Positions 25,497 to 38,437 of a stretch of 64,000 bases of DNA are shown here, piece by piece. Position numbers and translations under genes: made by a program. How positions within the stretch are numbered: position 1 is the first letter of the stretch; every line of letters starts with the position of its first letter. Where the stretch lies: the NCBI GenBank assembly GCA_016748015.1, contig JAAOMT010000603.1:188021-252020 (forward strand). Direction: 5' to 3'. The notes below the pieces were generated by a model, which had not been told where the DNA came from, ran no database searches, and was given only the letters and a program-made list of their open reading frames with translations. Source of the stretch: Geosiphon pyriformis. Its lineage: Eukaryota; Glomeromycota; Glomeromycetes; Archaeosporales; Geosiphonaceae.

Positions 25497-25668
25497 TAAT
25501 ATATAAAAATATTTTTAGTTAAATAATATTTTAATATTATAAATAAAAAACATAATAGAATTTAATAATAGTGAAATTAGTTTTTGCTATTAATTTGGTT
25601 TTTTTTAACAATAAATTATTACTAATTATTATTTTTTTTAAATTTCTATTTTTATAAAATTTACTAAA
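25497..25668. other. AT-rich spacer
   Basis: A+T-rich DNA between the 5' end of LINE C and the decayed 0.83 kb element. No gene seen. Confidence 0.5.
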
Positions 25669-26494
25669 TATTACGAAATAATTTTTTTGGTATATTAAAT
25701 ATTGATATTTTTATTTTAATTACAATTAGTTTTTTGTAAATCTCTTAAATATATTTATGTAATATTATTAATATTATATTAAAGACTTTTTTTCTGATAT
25801 TATAATATAAATTATTTTTCAATTTTTAATTGTTGTGTATATTTATGTATTTTTTTAAAAACTAAACTGAAATTTATTTATTGTTTTAAGATTTTTTTTA
25901 AGTTATTTTTGTAATTGTTTAATGTGTTTCTCTAATTTAAAAACATAAAATGTTAATAATTTTTAATGTTTTTCTTAATTTTTACAATAAAGTTTTTATT
26001 AGTTAATAATAATATAAATAATCTTAATCAAAATTATTTTTTCAAAAAATTTAGCTAATGAATAATAATTTTATTTAGTAAATAACACAAGTAATTTTTT
26101 TAATACTTTTAATTATTATAATTTAATTTTTAATATTATTTTTTATTTTTTTTTAATTAAAAGTTTTTTTAACTATTTATTTAAAAATAAAAACTAATAA
26201 ATAATTAAAATAGAAGATTAGAAGCTAACAAAATAATTTTTTTTAATATTAAAATTACTATATATATATATGTTTGTAGTTTTATAAAAAAACACATTGT
26301 AATACTTTTTTTTTAATATCTTAATTTGATATTTACAATTATTATTAGTTGATACTTACTGTTATTATAAGTTAATACTTGCTGTTATTATAAAAAAATA
26401 TTTACTATTATATTAATTATTATTATTATTATTATATTATATTATAATTGTATAATTTATATTATAATTTTTTACTAAATTTTTAAACTATAAT
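25669..26494. mobile_element. Second, heavily decayed copy of the 0.83 kb element
   Basis: This aligns with 5570-6412 from end to end: TATTACGAAATAATTTTTTTG for the left end and AAACTATAA for the right. Internal blocks include TTGTTGTGTATATTTATGTA, AATGTGTTTCTCTAATTT and GTTTGTAGTTTTATAA. Nearly all differences are C-to-T or G-to-A relative to the other copy. In one 47 bp block (5775-5821 against 25871-25917) I count 19 differences: 16 are such transitions, 3 are transversions, and none is a transition in the opposite direction. No coding potential remains. Confidence 0.75.
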
Positions 26495-26672
26495 TGCAGT
26501 TATTTGTATTTATTATTATTATATTAAACTTTTTTGTAATTTTAAATAAAATCTTAAATAAAATTTTTTTAGTAATAATTAGTCTTTTTTTTAATATAGA
26601 TAATAATAACAATAATATGTTTTTTAAAATAAGTAAAAATTAATTATTAATTGTATTATTAAATATAATATA
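26495..26672. other. AT-rich spacer
   Basis: A+T-rich DNA between the decayed element and the tail of LINE D. No gene seen. Confidence 0.5.
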
Positions 26673-26673
26673 T

Positions 26674-26698
26674 TTATTATTATTATTATTATTATTTA
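26674..26698 (-). repeat. TAA-repeat tail of LINE D
   Basis: About eight TAA units on the minus strand (TTA on the plus strand) end the element, next to the UTR that begins at 26699. It is a microsatellite-like tail as in copy B, but longer. Confidence 0.8.
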
Positions 26699-26811
26699 AT
26701 GAGCGAGGTCCAAACACTACCTAAAACTATACATCAAAGAAATAATCTAAACTAGGCGTGAATCATGCATTTTCCACATGTGACCAGCCATTCGAGCCAG
26801 TCAGGACAACA

Positions 26812-29800
26812 CTACGCAATTATATTAACTGAAACCAGGTTACCAATATCTGAAAAAAAAGAGCAAAATTTGTGAAAGCCAAAACAGATGCCAAAAGCTT
26901 CAATAACACCAAGCAGCTTAACCACGTCATCTGAGAATCTTGATGCCAAACCAGAAAGTGAGACGGAAACCAAGCCATCCACCAGGATTAGGCCATTCTT
27001 TTCTATGTATGCATGATGCTTAGCATGGACCAACCAAATGTCATCCCTGAAAGCAACACAAATAGAGCATACAAAATCAGCAATTTTAACGCCAGCAATT
27101 TTGGGATTACGGAAGATGGAAACAGCCTCCTGAAGCCATCCTTTGAAAACAAAACCCTTGTAAAGAGCCAAGAACACCAGAAAATCTGAAGCACAGGTCA
27201 ACAGCAGCTGTAAAACGCTTAAAGAAGGGAGGAAGAGACCAGAAAGCACCATTCAAGAAGACATACAGGATTCCAAAACCCGACGATGAGCCGCACCATC
27301 AATTATACAAGAAAACACATAATTAGACATCTTCATCTCACCACAATACAGACACAAAACACTAGGGTAACATTTATCATAAACGCGCTTTCGAACAGCC
27401 ACGGGAAGCTGATGGTGCAAAGCTTTCATGAAGTAAGTACAAATATCAGCAGTGCGCCTGCTGGTGAAACCAGCCACCATATGCAAATCAGGGTACCAAA
27501 CTCTAAAAGAGGCAAGCCAATCGACATCCGAGTGCAAATTACCAGCTAGAAACCCAGAACCAGAACCAACCTCTCAGCATGCCCAACAAACAGCATGAAA
27601 AACATCTTGAACAAAGTGTCTAAAATTACCAGAAACAATACCACCATCTGCCAACAAAAAATGTTCATCCACACAAGGAGGAAGAAGCCAAACAGAGAGA
27701 GCTGCAGCATCAGCGATGCTATCAGCGCAATCATTTCCCAACACACCAGAGTGGCTCTTAACCTTGTGCCAGCTAATCCTCAAATTTTTTTTGTGGATAA
27801 TATTCTTAATATGCTGGCACTCAACTCAACACCGATTTCAAAAGTCAGAATACATCAAGTTCACCTCCAACTTGCAAGCATCCAAAGCTGCCTGGCTATC
27901 TGAAAACAGGCAAACAGAATGATCTACAGACATGCACTCCAGAGCCAATGCTACAGCCTGCAACTCCACCAAAGTAAACGACATCAAACCCTGAACACAG
28001 ACACCCAAACCCAAGTTAATGTCCTCAAAAAAAGCAGCAGCTCCGGTCCTACAACCAGCCATGTCCAAATTTTTCACTGACCCATCCATATACACAGACA
28101 AACTATCAGCGCTAATCCAAGAAAGATGATCACATACAGACACAAAATCATCAGAACCACAAATGTCCATAGGGCCAACACCACCCGAAGCCAAAGGAGA
28201 GGAAAATGCACCATTGAGGAATACAACAAAGTGCCCGAACCACTCAAGAACTGGACCACGAGGATCCAGTTTCTTCCATCACTTAAAAATGTACCAATCA
28301 AAAATATTCTCATGACAATCTTGAAGCTGATCCACAAAGGCAATGCCATAATGCCAAAGAAAAGACAAGTACTTGAAAAACAAGGATTCGCCCAGAACAG
28401 CAGATATGGGCACCTCATCACGAAACCAAAAAGAGCTGGCCAAAGAGCCACCTAAAGACAAATTGCATTCAAGAAGAATGCGTACCAAACCTGACAAGAA
28501 ATTATTGGAAACACTGACATAGATACGAGCCGGTGAACTCAATGGATGAATGGGGCGCCAACACAGAACTTGCAAGTCATAAGATCTGTGACTAAACAAT
28601 TGACCCAGAACCCCGCAGGTGTTTGCAAAACTAATAAGTGAAGCAATCTTGCTTTCAGACTGACATTGTGAGAAGAACTTCAAACCATAAAAGAAAGGAT
28701 GATGAATTATGTTACTAGGAAAATTGAGAGGAAGACCAGATTTAAGTTTCAAACCCTTGCAAATCAGAGCATTCCACTTGTTGTACACACTGACAGGGAT
28801 AAAGCTGAACTGTGTCCTGTAGCTGACTATAGGATAGAGAACAGCCAACACCAGGTACAAGAACTGCTTATCTGAAACTGCTTTTTTTAGAACCAAATTG
28901 CTGAAAAAACGAACATCCGAATGCGTCTTAGCCAAACTAGGCTTAGAAAGACCATCAGATAAAAGAAAGATGCCAAGATACTGATGAGATTTGCCTTTTT
29001 TGGCTATGGAAATGGGTAAACTACTAATAAAAAGAGATGGGTTGCTGATCCTGTTATTAATAGAAATGGCCACAGTTTTATCATTGTTGATTGAAATGTC
29101 ATTAATCCGAAAAAATTCACTAGCAACATTGAGAATATGTTGAGTAGCAGTCTGACTGCTGCCAATCCAAATTGTGTTATTGACAAAGGCCTTAGCAGTA
29201 AAAAAAGTAGAAAACCCAGTCTGAGATTCAGCACAACCATTCCTAGAGACAAAATGAGAATTGAGTCTATACTCATACACACTCTCCTGACACTTGACCT
29301 CACACAAAAGAGGATCATAAAATATGTGCCAAAGAAGAGGAGAAAAAACTTCTCCTTGGTCCAACCCATCATGTACACTATAACCATTAGTTAAACCAAA
29401 ATCTGTTATAACCTGATTGGTCCAATTTCTATGAATATTACCGAAAAAATGAATAAACTTGCTACACATTTTGATCCTAACCAAACACTTCTCGAGATGC
29501 TCCCATCCAACAGAGTCATACGCTTTTCGCATATTCTGCAGCACCAGCCAGAGCTCCCAGTTCTTCTCCAAAGCATCCTTAACAACCGAACCAATAGCAA
29601 AAATAGGAGTTTGGGAAGTTGTACCCTTCAAAACTGAAAAATTATCCCCATAAAGAACATCATGAGCACTGCACGCCAGCGATATCCTGTTGGAGAGAAT
29701 CTTGGAAAGGATTTTGTGAGCCGTCTCAATCAAGGCTATAGGTCTGGTATTTGTGAGAACACCTTTCCATTCATATGGTTTAGGGATCATTGAAACCCAA

Positions 29801-31491
29801 GCTTCCCTCCAAGAACCAGGCACAGATTCATGAAACAGACAAGAATTCAGAAGCACCAAGAGCATATCCAGAACAGACCTATTATTATGCATCCACAGCT
29901 CATTCAAAATACCCAAAAGACCAGCAGTCTTGCCAATAGGCAAATTAAAAATCACATCAAACAATTCCAAAAACCCAATTGGCTGCATAACACCAAAAAA
30001 AGCCTCATCAAAAATGTAATCCAATGGCCGATACTGACAGTGCCACACATCAGAGACATTGGGAACCACTCTACGTTTCCTAGTCCATCCTTCCATGATT
30101 TCATCCACCCTTAATCTCACAAGACCAGGTTCCATAACCAGCTCATTGTCAACGACCAAGTGATCTAAGATGACCTTATGGGAAGAGCACTCCAGAATGC
30201 TCTGAATAGTGTGACCCTTGTTCAGCTCGAAACTTTCCATCCTTTTATGGATTGCTGATTTGATTTGAGATTCCTCTACATGCTTCGATTCTGCCATTTT
30301 AAGTGAGCAATAAGTTTTTCTGATCTTGGAAAGAGCTGACCAAACAGTATCAAGAGGAGAGCTGGAGAGAAAGAGAGACCTAACTACAGAGGCATTATCA
30401 TCATCAAGAGAACCCCAGACTTCCAACAGTAAAATGAATTCGTCACAACAAATCGATCAAGAAGCTTTAACCAGCTTCGATATCAAAAGTTCTAACTTAT
30501 GAAATTTGGATGATTCCTTAATGAAGACACTATCACAGTTCTTAAATCATTTTCTCTTGAACACCTTATTAGCTGAAAGAACCATTATTTTGTGAACAAT
30601 GTCCTACATCGTATCCAAATCTGAGAATTGCTGGGAAGCAATAAATTTATCAGAGAACATGGCGGCATTAACTGCCATAGCACCCTTGAACTTGTTCTAT
30701 TTTGTATCATCAGCACCCTTAAAATTAAACTTCCAACAATCTCTATTCGCCTGTTTGCAAAGAGAGTTCAATTGCATGTCCAATAAACCATCTAAATCCA
30801 AAGACACGGAAACAGCCTGATGGTCTGTTTCGAAATGTTTACCAACATCTGAGACACTGCGGTGTACTATCACATTAACCAAATTTGAAGAAACTAACAC
30901 GTAGTCAATCATTTTTTTAACATCTCTAGAGTTTGCCCAAGTAGGCAATTTCACAGCCAGGCTTCCTACCAAAAAATTTGCCAGACCCAAATTAAGGCAC
31001 TTCCTAAAACTTGCACATTTACGAAAACTATTCTTATTGAAATCACCACCAAGAACAATGAAAAAAGATTTATTGACAGTCTTTGCAATGAGAGAGTTGA
31101 TCTTACCAGCCTGAGAAAACCAAACCACCAGAGAAGCACCAACATAAAGCCCCAGAATTGACACAAAAAGTTTACCCTTGAAAAGTAATTTAACAGACAG
31201 AAGCCAACCAGGCACCTCAGAAACCTTGCACACATGATGAGCCAAAGAAATGTCCATGATAACAGCAACACCTGCACCCAAGTAACCAGAGTCTGAACCA
31301 GAAATAAACACTCAGACACCATCAAACTTATCTGCAATCCACAGACAAACCTTACTCCTTAATTTCATTTCAGTAATGATAGAGACTAAATTGTTCATTT
31401 TCTTATGCCACCTAATAACATCCTTCTGCTTAGCAGGATTGTTCATGCCTTTGACATTGCACGTAGCAACTTTCCAGACTAAACTGCTCAT
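26812..31491 (-). pseudogene. LINE D ORF2 (endonuclease-RT-RNase H), near-complete but inactive
   Basis: The ATG at 31491 overlaps the ORF1 stop (ATGA) and opens MSSLVWKVATCNVKG. The endonuclease (31491-30700) has ITEMKLR, LGGDFNKNS and TDHQAVSV. The RT frame 30426-28279 contains NTRPIALIETAHK, DQGEVFSPLLWHIFYDP and the box FVNN (~29187-29198), both catalytic Asp replaced by Asn. RNase H (28194-27574) shows VYMDGSVKN, LFSDSQAALDAC and SHSGVLGNDCADS. The zinc finger CLYCGEMKMSNYVFSC lies at ~27350-27305 and the tail ends at 26812. Stops lie at ~31315, 30424, 28279 and a few other places. The function would be target-primed reverse transcription of the element's RNA, but the active site is lost. 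Confidence 0.88.
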
Positions 31492-33282
31492 TGAGTGAGG
31501 GATAGAAACACCAAACATGTATCTAAACTATCCACTTTGGCCAAAAGGTCCAGAACCATTTCCATTAGACACCTCATGCTGTTTTCTAGCTTAGACACTG
31601 AAGACATATCAAAAGACTCCACTCCCACGACAGTCCCACTACTAGTGGACACACCCAAGCCCCCATTCATCACTACATCCGCCCCTTGATCCTGTGATAA
31701 AGAGGTCACCAATAGCTGACATCCAGGGCTAGGCTGAGGAACCATTGGCCCGAGTGCATCCAACTTCTTAGCCAGCTTACCAACTTGTTCTGCGAGGCAG
31801 GCGAGACTGTGCTCAAGAACGGCGAACCTATTGTTGACCTCCATCATAACTGGCAGGGACGGCTTCATCTCTGAAAAGAAGCCATTGTCTACCAAAACCT
31901 TCTGACTAGAGAGAGGGAGCGAAGAAGACCTGCAAACAACTTTTGCCTAAGAGAGACCACCAAAAGAGACCAGACAAGCAACTGGAGCCAAGCATTTGGC
32001 ATAAATGGCTACCAGCCTGCTTTTATCCGTGTCTGAGAAAGCCCTACGCAGTGAATTACCAGAAGAAAACTTCCCACCAACTACACAACTCAATAACGTA
32101 TGACCCAACTTCTCACACTTGGCGCATTTAGTAGAGATAAGATGAGACCAGTGGAGATTGGTGTTTCTAAGTACTGGCGTGGTTCCCACGGCAGCATCCA
32201 ATGATTCAGCAGAATCGAAGCAAACAACAGCACACCTGGCCCAAGCATACATAACAAAATGATAATCAATGACGCACATTTTCCCATCCACAGATTTAAC
32301 AAAATCCCAGATATCATGAAGCATTAGTCCCCATTGGCAATGTGTAGAGCAGTGCCCTATGTTGATCTCTTACATCCCATGCCTTTTTGTCTGAATCAGC
32401 CCTGGCCACATGTACAGCATCTTTCCTGATTAAAATGGACTACTCAGCTGCGACCAAATCAGCCTGATCCGTTTGCTCAAATTCTATCACTGCCTTCTGC
32501 CACAGCCCAATTAACTGTATCTTAATCACCTTAATAACTCCAAACTCAGATAGCGCAGCACACACAGCCTCAGCTGATGTTCCAATTGGAATTTCTTTTA
32601 TGACCACAGCCTGATCTGATTGCTCAGATGATTTTTTGAGATCAGTATTTACTAGGATTTTTGCATTTACAGCCTTATCAGTAGTTTTTATTAGACTCGA
32701 TTCGAAAGTGAATGCCACTCTGATGATCCCTGAGAATTTTGAGAGGGTAGATGCCCCCCCAAAACCATTGATTCCAAAAAATAATTTCCTCACTACCACA
32801 AGCTTTTCTTGAGAAGAATTGCCGGCTACCTTATCCAAGCCAATATCTAACGCGAATGACTTCCTGACTGAAACATTGACCAAGTTTTTCAAAGGAGGGG
32901 GGAGCTCAAGAGGAGCATCTGAGAGAATACTATCACCATCACTATCCTTTGAGAAATCAATCTTTCCTAACGGCTTGCCCAATGTCTTCTTGGTTTTGAC
33001 TTTTGAACTCGTAAGTGTTTGATCATGATCCCTACCAGCCAGAACACCACCTTCACCAAAATCAAAGCTGGTCTCTTCTACCAGACACTCCTCTTCCATA
33101 TCAATACTCTCAGACTCAGTAGTGTCCTCAGTTTCTGAACCCCATGAACAGCTCTTCTGGACTTTAGAAGCCACTTTTTTGCCACTGGAACCATTTTTCA
33201 AAACACCACCTCTTCTCTTCTTTCTCGACAAAACCATCTCAAAACCATCACCAGAACTAGAACTCTTAGCAGTCTTCTTCAT
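31488..33282 (-). pseudogene. LINE D ORF1 (nucleic-acid-binding gag-like protein)
   Basis: The first ATG is at 33282 (MKKTAKSSSSGDGF), though the frame is open upstream to 33369. The order is a basic N-terminus (RKKRRGG), an acidic stretch (ESESIDMEEECLVEE), a Lys-rich region, an RRM-like block (VVIKEIPIGTSAEAV), a stop at 32440 (TAG for Trp), a second RNA-binding-like block from 32324, and an intact CCHC knuckle CAKCEKLGHTLLSC (~32120-32080). A coiled coil follows (VGKLAKKLDAL). The G run at 32754-32760 has seven G and keeps the frame. One extra T near 32310 shifts the frame relative to copy B. The stop TGA is at 31490-31488. Confidence 0.83.
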
Positions 33283-33428
33283 AATAGCAGTATTTGGGCC
33301 AACGGTGGCCTTGTAATCGAACAAAAACAGTTTAGAGATATTGTACTGAATGGTGAAAACTTCTTTCAAAAAACTTTTTAGACTCTTTTTTGGGATTTGT
33401 GGATGAATGAGAGAAAGAAGTTTTTAAA

Positions 33429-33617
33429 ATATTTTATATTATAATATTTTTTAGTAAATTATTATTATTTTTAAAAACAAAACAAAACATATTTTTAAAT
33501 ATATTTTTAATTAATTAACTTATTAAGTTATTTAATTTTAAAGATTGAACTAATCAAATAAAAATTAAATCAACTATTTTTTTCTGTTTTTTGGTATTGT
33601 TTTTTGGTATTGTTTTT
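33429..33617. other. AT-rich spacer between LINE D and LINE E
   Basis: Only ~190 bp of A+T-rich DNA separates the 5' end of D from the tail of E. It contains two near-identical GTTTTTTGGTATT units (33586-33612). Confidence 0.5.
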
Positions 33618-33637
33618 TTTATTTATTTATTTATTTA
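33618..33637 (-). repeat. TAAA-repeat tail of LINE E
   Basis: About five TAAA units on the minus strand, directly after the 3' UTR motif ACTTCACTAGT. The unit differs from the TAA units of B and D. Confidence 0.75.
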
Positions 33638-33750
33638 ACTAGTGAAGTTCAAATACTACCTAGTATAATACATCAACTTAGTAATCTAAACTAGGCATGA
33701 ATCATGCATTTTTCACATGTAACCAGTCATTTAAGCTAATCAAGACAATA

Positions 33751-36700
33751 CTATGTGTCTATATGAACTGAAACTACACTATCTAAATTTGAAAAAAACT
33801 GACAAAAATTACAAAAACCAAAACTAACACTAATGGCATCAGCAATACCCAACAATTTAACTATACCAGCAGAAAACACCAAAGAAAGCTTAAACACTGA
33901 GACCAGAACAGACCCATTATGTAAAATTAGTCCGTTTTTTTCCATAAAAGTCTGGTGTTTGACATAAGTCAACCAAACTTCCTCCCTGAATGCAAGGCCA
34001 AATTTGTGTACAAAGTTTACAACTGTTTGACCTGTAATTTCAAAATCTTTAAAAATAAAAAAAAATTTCCAATACCAATTATTGAAAACAAATCTTTTGC
34101 TTAAAGCAACACACATGACAACATTGGAAGAACAAAAACTTAAACACTATAACACACACGAGACTGTGCAAAACAGACCAGAAATCACCTTCCAATTGGC
34201 AGCATAGGTGTTCAGCAACTGAACATGAATATCAGAATTGAACGAGCAAGAAAAAGTGTGGTCTGAGATCTCAATATCTTTACAAAACAAACATACTACA
34301 CTCAGATAATTCTTGATATACAAACACTTATGAACAGCAACAGGAAGCCAGTGATACAAAGCCTTTATAAAGTAAGTGCGAGCTCTAGCAGTACTTCTAC
34401 TAGTAAAACCAGAGGCCAAATGCAAATTAAGATGCCATACCAAGGATGACCTAAACTAATCAATGTTAGCATGCAAAGTGTCCACCAAAACTCGAGAACC
34501 AGAGCCAATCTCCTAATATGTCCAATGGACAGACTAAAATATATTACAAACAAAATGTCTAGAATTAGCAAAAACAATGCTACCACCAGCTCTAATATGA
34601 CAATTAGCAATACAATAAGAGAGATACAGATTAGAAAAGCAAGCAGCCTTTGTGAAAGTATCAGCACACTCATTGCCCAAAACTTCCAAATAACCCTTGA
34701 TCTTATGCCAACTGACTTCCAAATTTTTTTTATGAATAACACCCATGATGTAATGATGCTTAATTTAACACCAATTTCAGAAATTAGGACACAACAAGCC
34801 CAACTCCAATTTACATACATCCAAAACAAACTGACTGTCTGAGAAAATTTGAACTGAACTAAAAGAGAGAACACACTCAAGTGCCAAAACAATAGCTTGT
34901 AGTTCAGCCATAGTAAAGAACACCAATCTAGAAACTTTAACACCCAAATTCAAACCAATGTTTCCAAAGAAAACTGCTGCACCAGTCTTTATGTCTGAAG
35001 TTCTCAAACTGCTAAGAAAACTATCTGTATAAACAGAAAGACAACCAGCATTAACACTTAACAAATAGTTACAAATAACCCCAAATTTATAAGACTCAAG
35101 AATGTTTAACAAATTAATGTTCACCAAAAGAGGCAAACAAATGAAAGAAAAAAGAGCACCATTAAGAAAATGAACAGAAAGCTTGAACCAGTTAGGAATT
35201 GGGTCATGCAGGTCCAATTTTTTCCACCACTTAAACGTTTTCCAATCAAAAACTGCACCAGCACAATTGTAAAGCTGTTTAGCAAAAGCAATTCCATACT
35301 GCCAAAGTGAAAAGACATTTAAAAAACTTAGGACTACTGAGAACAAAAAACAAAGAGATACCACCTCAGTAACAAAAAGCATTAGTCATAAGATCACCCA
35401 AAGACAAATTATACTTGAAAAAGATGCAGACTACACTAGCCAAAAAATTATTTAATGAATCAACATTAACACGAAACAGAAAAAGCAAAGGATAATAAAA
35501 ATTCCAGCTAAGCACTTGCAAATCATGTGACCTATATGCAAACAGACAACCCAGAATGCCAACTGAATTTGAAAACCAAACAACAGAAGCAGACTTGTCC
35601 TCAGCTTGAATCTGTTCAAAAATCTTTAAATTATACAATGAGAGATAATGAAGTACATCATTAGAAAAGTCATGTAGAAGACCAGATTTGGACTTTAAGT
35701 TTTTGTGAATTAAAGTGTCTTACTTATTATACACACTAACAAGAACAAACCTAAATTGAGACCTATAGCTGACAATTGAGAAAAAAACCACTAACACCAA
35801 ATACAAGAACTGTTTATTAGAGATAGTTTTTTTCAACACAAAATTGGCAAAAAAATGAACATCCACATAAGTTTTAGCCAAGCTGGGCTTTAACAAGCTC
35901 TCAGTAAACAGAAAAATACCCAGGTACTAATAAAACTCCCCTTTTTTAGCAATAGAAATAGACAGACTATTAATCAACAAAAAAAAGTGTACAACTTTGC
36001 AATTAATGAGAATGGCCACAGTCTTGTCATTGTTGATTAAAATGTTATTAAGCCAAAAAAATTCACTAACAATATTGAAAATATGCTGAGTAGTAGTTTG
36101 ACTGTTACCAATTCAAATTGTATCATTGACAAATACATCAGCAGCAAGAAAAGATATCAAACCAGCTTAAGATTCTAAGTGACCAGTTCTGGCAATGAAG
36201 TGCGAATTCAACTTGTACCCACATATACTTTTCTGTCTCTTGATTTCACACAACAGAGAATCATAAAATATGCACCAAAGAAAAGGTGAGAATACCTCCT
36301 CTTGGTCCAAACTATCATGCATTTAATAACTGTTTGTTAACCCAAAATCAATCATAACTTTGTTGACCCAACTGTTGTAAATGCTGCCAAAAAATCAAAT
36401 GAATTTATCTCACATCTTTATTCTTACTAAGCTTTTTTTAAGATGCTTCCATCTAACAGAGTCATAAGTCTTCTGCATGTCCTATAATACAAGCCATAGT
36501 TCATGGTTCTTCTCCAAGACATCTTTAATAACTGAACCAATTGCAAAAATAGGAGATTGTGTTATTGTGCCTTTTAAAACAGAAAAATTATCCCCTCTGA
36601 AAACATCAAAAACACTGCATGCTGAAAAAATTCTGTCTGAAAGAATTTTGAAAAGGATTTTGTAAGCTATTTCAATCAAAGCAATTAGATAGGTATTCAT

Positions 36701-38437
36701 AAAAACTCCCTTTTACTCATATAGTTTGGGGATTATTGACACCCAAACTTCTCTCCAAGACTTAAGAACAGACTCATAACACAAACAAGAATTCAAAAGC
36801 ACCAAAAACATATCCAAAACTGACTTGTTACAGTGTTTTTATAATTCATTTGAGATGCCAAAAAAACCAACCGCTTTTTTATTAAGCAGATTTGAAATCA
36901 CACTGAGCATCTTATTAAAACCAATTAAGCACATCACACCAGAGAAAGCATCATTAAAAATGTACTCTAAAGATTAATATTAGTGACACCAGTTATTAGA
37001 AATATCAGTTGTCATCACATGCTTCCTAGTCCACTTCTCTATAATTACATCCACTTTGGCCTTAACCAGATCAAGATCCAGAACCAATTCATCATTAACA
37101 ACCAGATAATTCAGAGTAATCTTGCAAAAAAAATACTCTAATACACTCCTAATAGTATAACTCTTGTTTAACTTAAAGCTTTCCATCCTTTTATTGATTG
37201 ATGACCTGATTTGAGAAACTCTAGCACACTCCAATTCCGACATCTTAGAAAAATGATAAAACTTCTTAACTTTAGCCAAAACTGAACAAATAGTGTCAAA
37301 ATGAAAACCCAAAAGAAAGAAAAACTCTACCACAGAAACATTAACTGCATTCAAACTGTGTTATTTAACAAGCAAAAATACAAACTTCTTACTAGAAATC
37401 AGATGAAAGGCCTTAACAATTTTAGACACCAAAAGCTTCAGCTTGTAAAACCTAGACAACCCCTTTGTAAAAACACTGTTATAGCTCTTAGATTATTTTC
37501 TCTTAAAAACTGTATCAGCTGATAGACACACCACTCTGTGAAGTGTATTTCATATTACATCCAAGTCCGAGTGCTTTCCAGATGCAAAAAACTTATTATA
37601 AAACATAATAGCATTCACTGTCATATTTTCTTTAAACTTAACTCACTTGATATCATCTATATCTCTGTAGTCAAATTTTCAACAATCCCTATTTGTTTGC
37701 TTGTAAAAGAAGTTTAGCTGCATATCAAGCAATCTACCTAAACTCACTAATATGGAAACAGTCTGATAATCAGTATTAAAAAATTTTCTAACATTAAACA
37801 CATTATGATCTACCACAGCATTAACCAAGTTCAAAAAAATGAACAAAAAATTAATTGTCTTAGCCACACCCTGAGAGTTAGCTTATGTTGGCATTTTTAC
37901 ATAAGAATTTCTACTCAAAGAATTGACCAAACCAAGATCCAGACACTTTTTGAAACTGGCACATTTATGAGAACTATCCTCATTAAATTTGTCATCCAAA
38001 ACAATAAAAGAGAATTTATTCATGGCTTAAGCAATCATAGAATTAACATTACCAGCTTGGGAGAATCAAACCACAGGAGAAGTATCAACATAGAGCCCCA
38101 GAATCAAAACAGAAAGTTTATTTTTGAAGAATAACTTGAGAAAGAGGAGCCAACCAAATATTTCAGAAACCTTATACACATGTCTTATCAATAAATTGTC
38201 CATGATAATTGCAATACCAGAACCCAAATGACCAGAGTCTAAACCAGAAGTAAAGACCCAAACACCATTAAACTTATCCATAATCTATGGGTAGACTTTA
38301 TTCTTCAACTTAGTTTCAGTAACAACAGAAATCAAATTGTTTACTTCTTTATGCCAATGAATTATATCAGCCTGTTTCACAGAATTGTTTATACTCTTAA
38401 AATTACATGTGGCAATTTTCCAAACCAAATCACTTAT
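33751..38437 (-). pseudogene. LINE E ORF2 (endonuclease-RT-RNase H), dead copy
   Basis: The ORF2 start reads ATA at 38437 where C and D have ATG. The endonuclease keeps VVTETKLK and GLDSGHLGSGIAIIMDN but has stops. The RT catalytic box reads FVND (~36123-36134): the first Asp is lost and the second kept, unlike the other copies. RNase H has VYTDSFLSS, IFSDSQFVLDVC and KGYLEVLGNECADT, with Tyr for the usual His. The zinc finger CLFCKDIEISDHTFSC is at ~34295-34248. The tail ends at 33751. Stops and frame changes are frequent. Confidence 0.83.

Larger units (their letters stand above)
26673..33428 (-). mobile_element. LINE copy D, full-length layout, best-preserved
   Basis: This ~6.7 kb LINE is close in sequence to copy B and oriented against it. 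The 5' end (minus strand AAACTTCTTTCTCTCATTC) is near 33425. The 3' end is the UTR motif CATGATTCACGCCTAG on the minus strand plus a TAA tail. It holds the longest open RT frame in the window (715 codons). It is still inactive as read: the RT catalytic box is FVNN, ORF1 has a stop at 32440 and a frameshift near 32310, and ORF2 has stops in the endonuclease. Confidence 0.9.

Noticed and set aside
26640-26700. A CRISPR-like or satellite array from regular TTA units.
   Set aside because: It is a plain 3 bp microsatellite that is the tail of LINE D.
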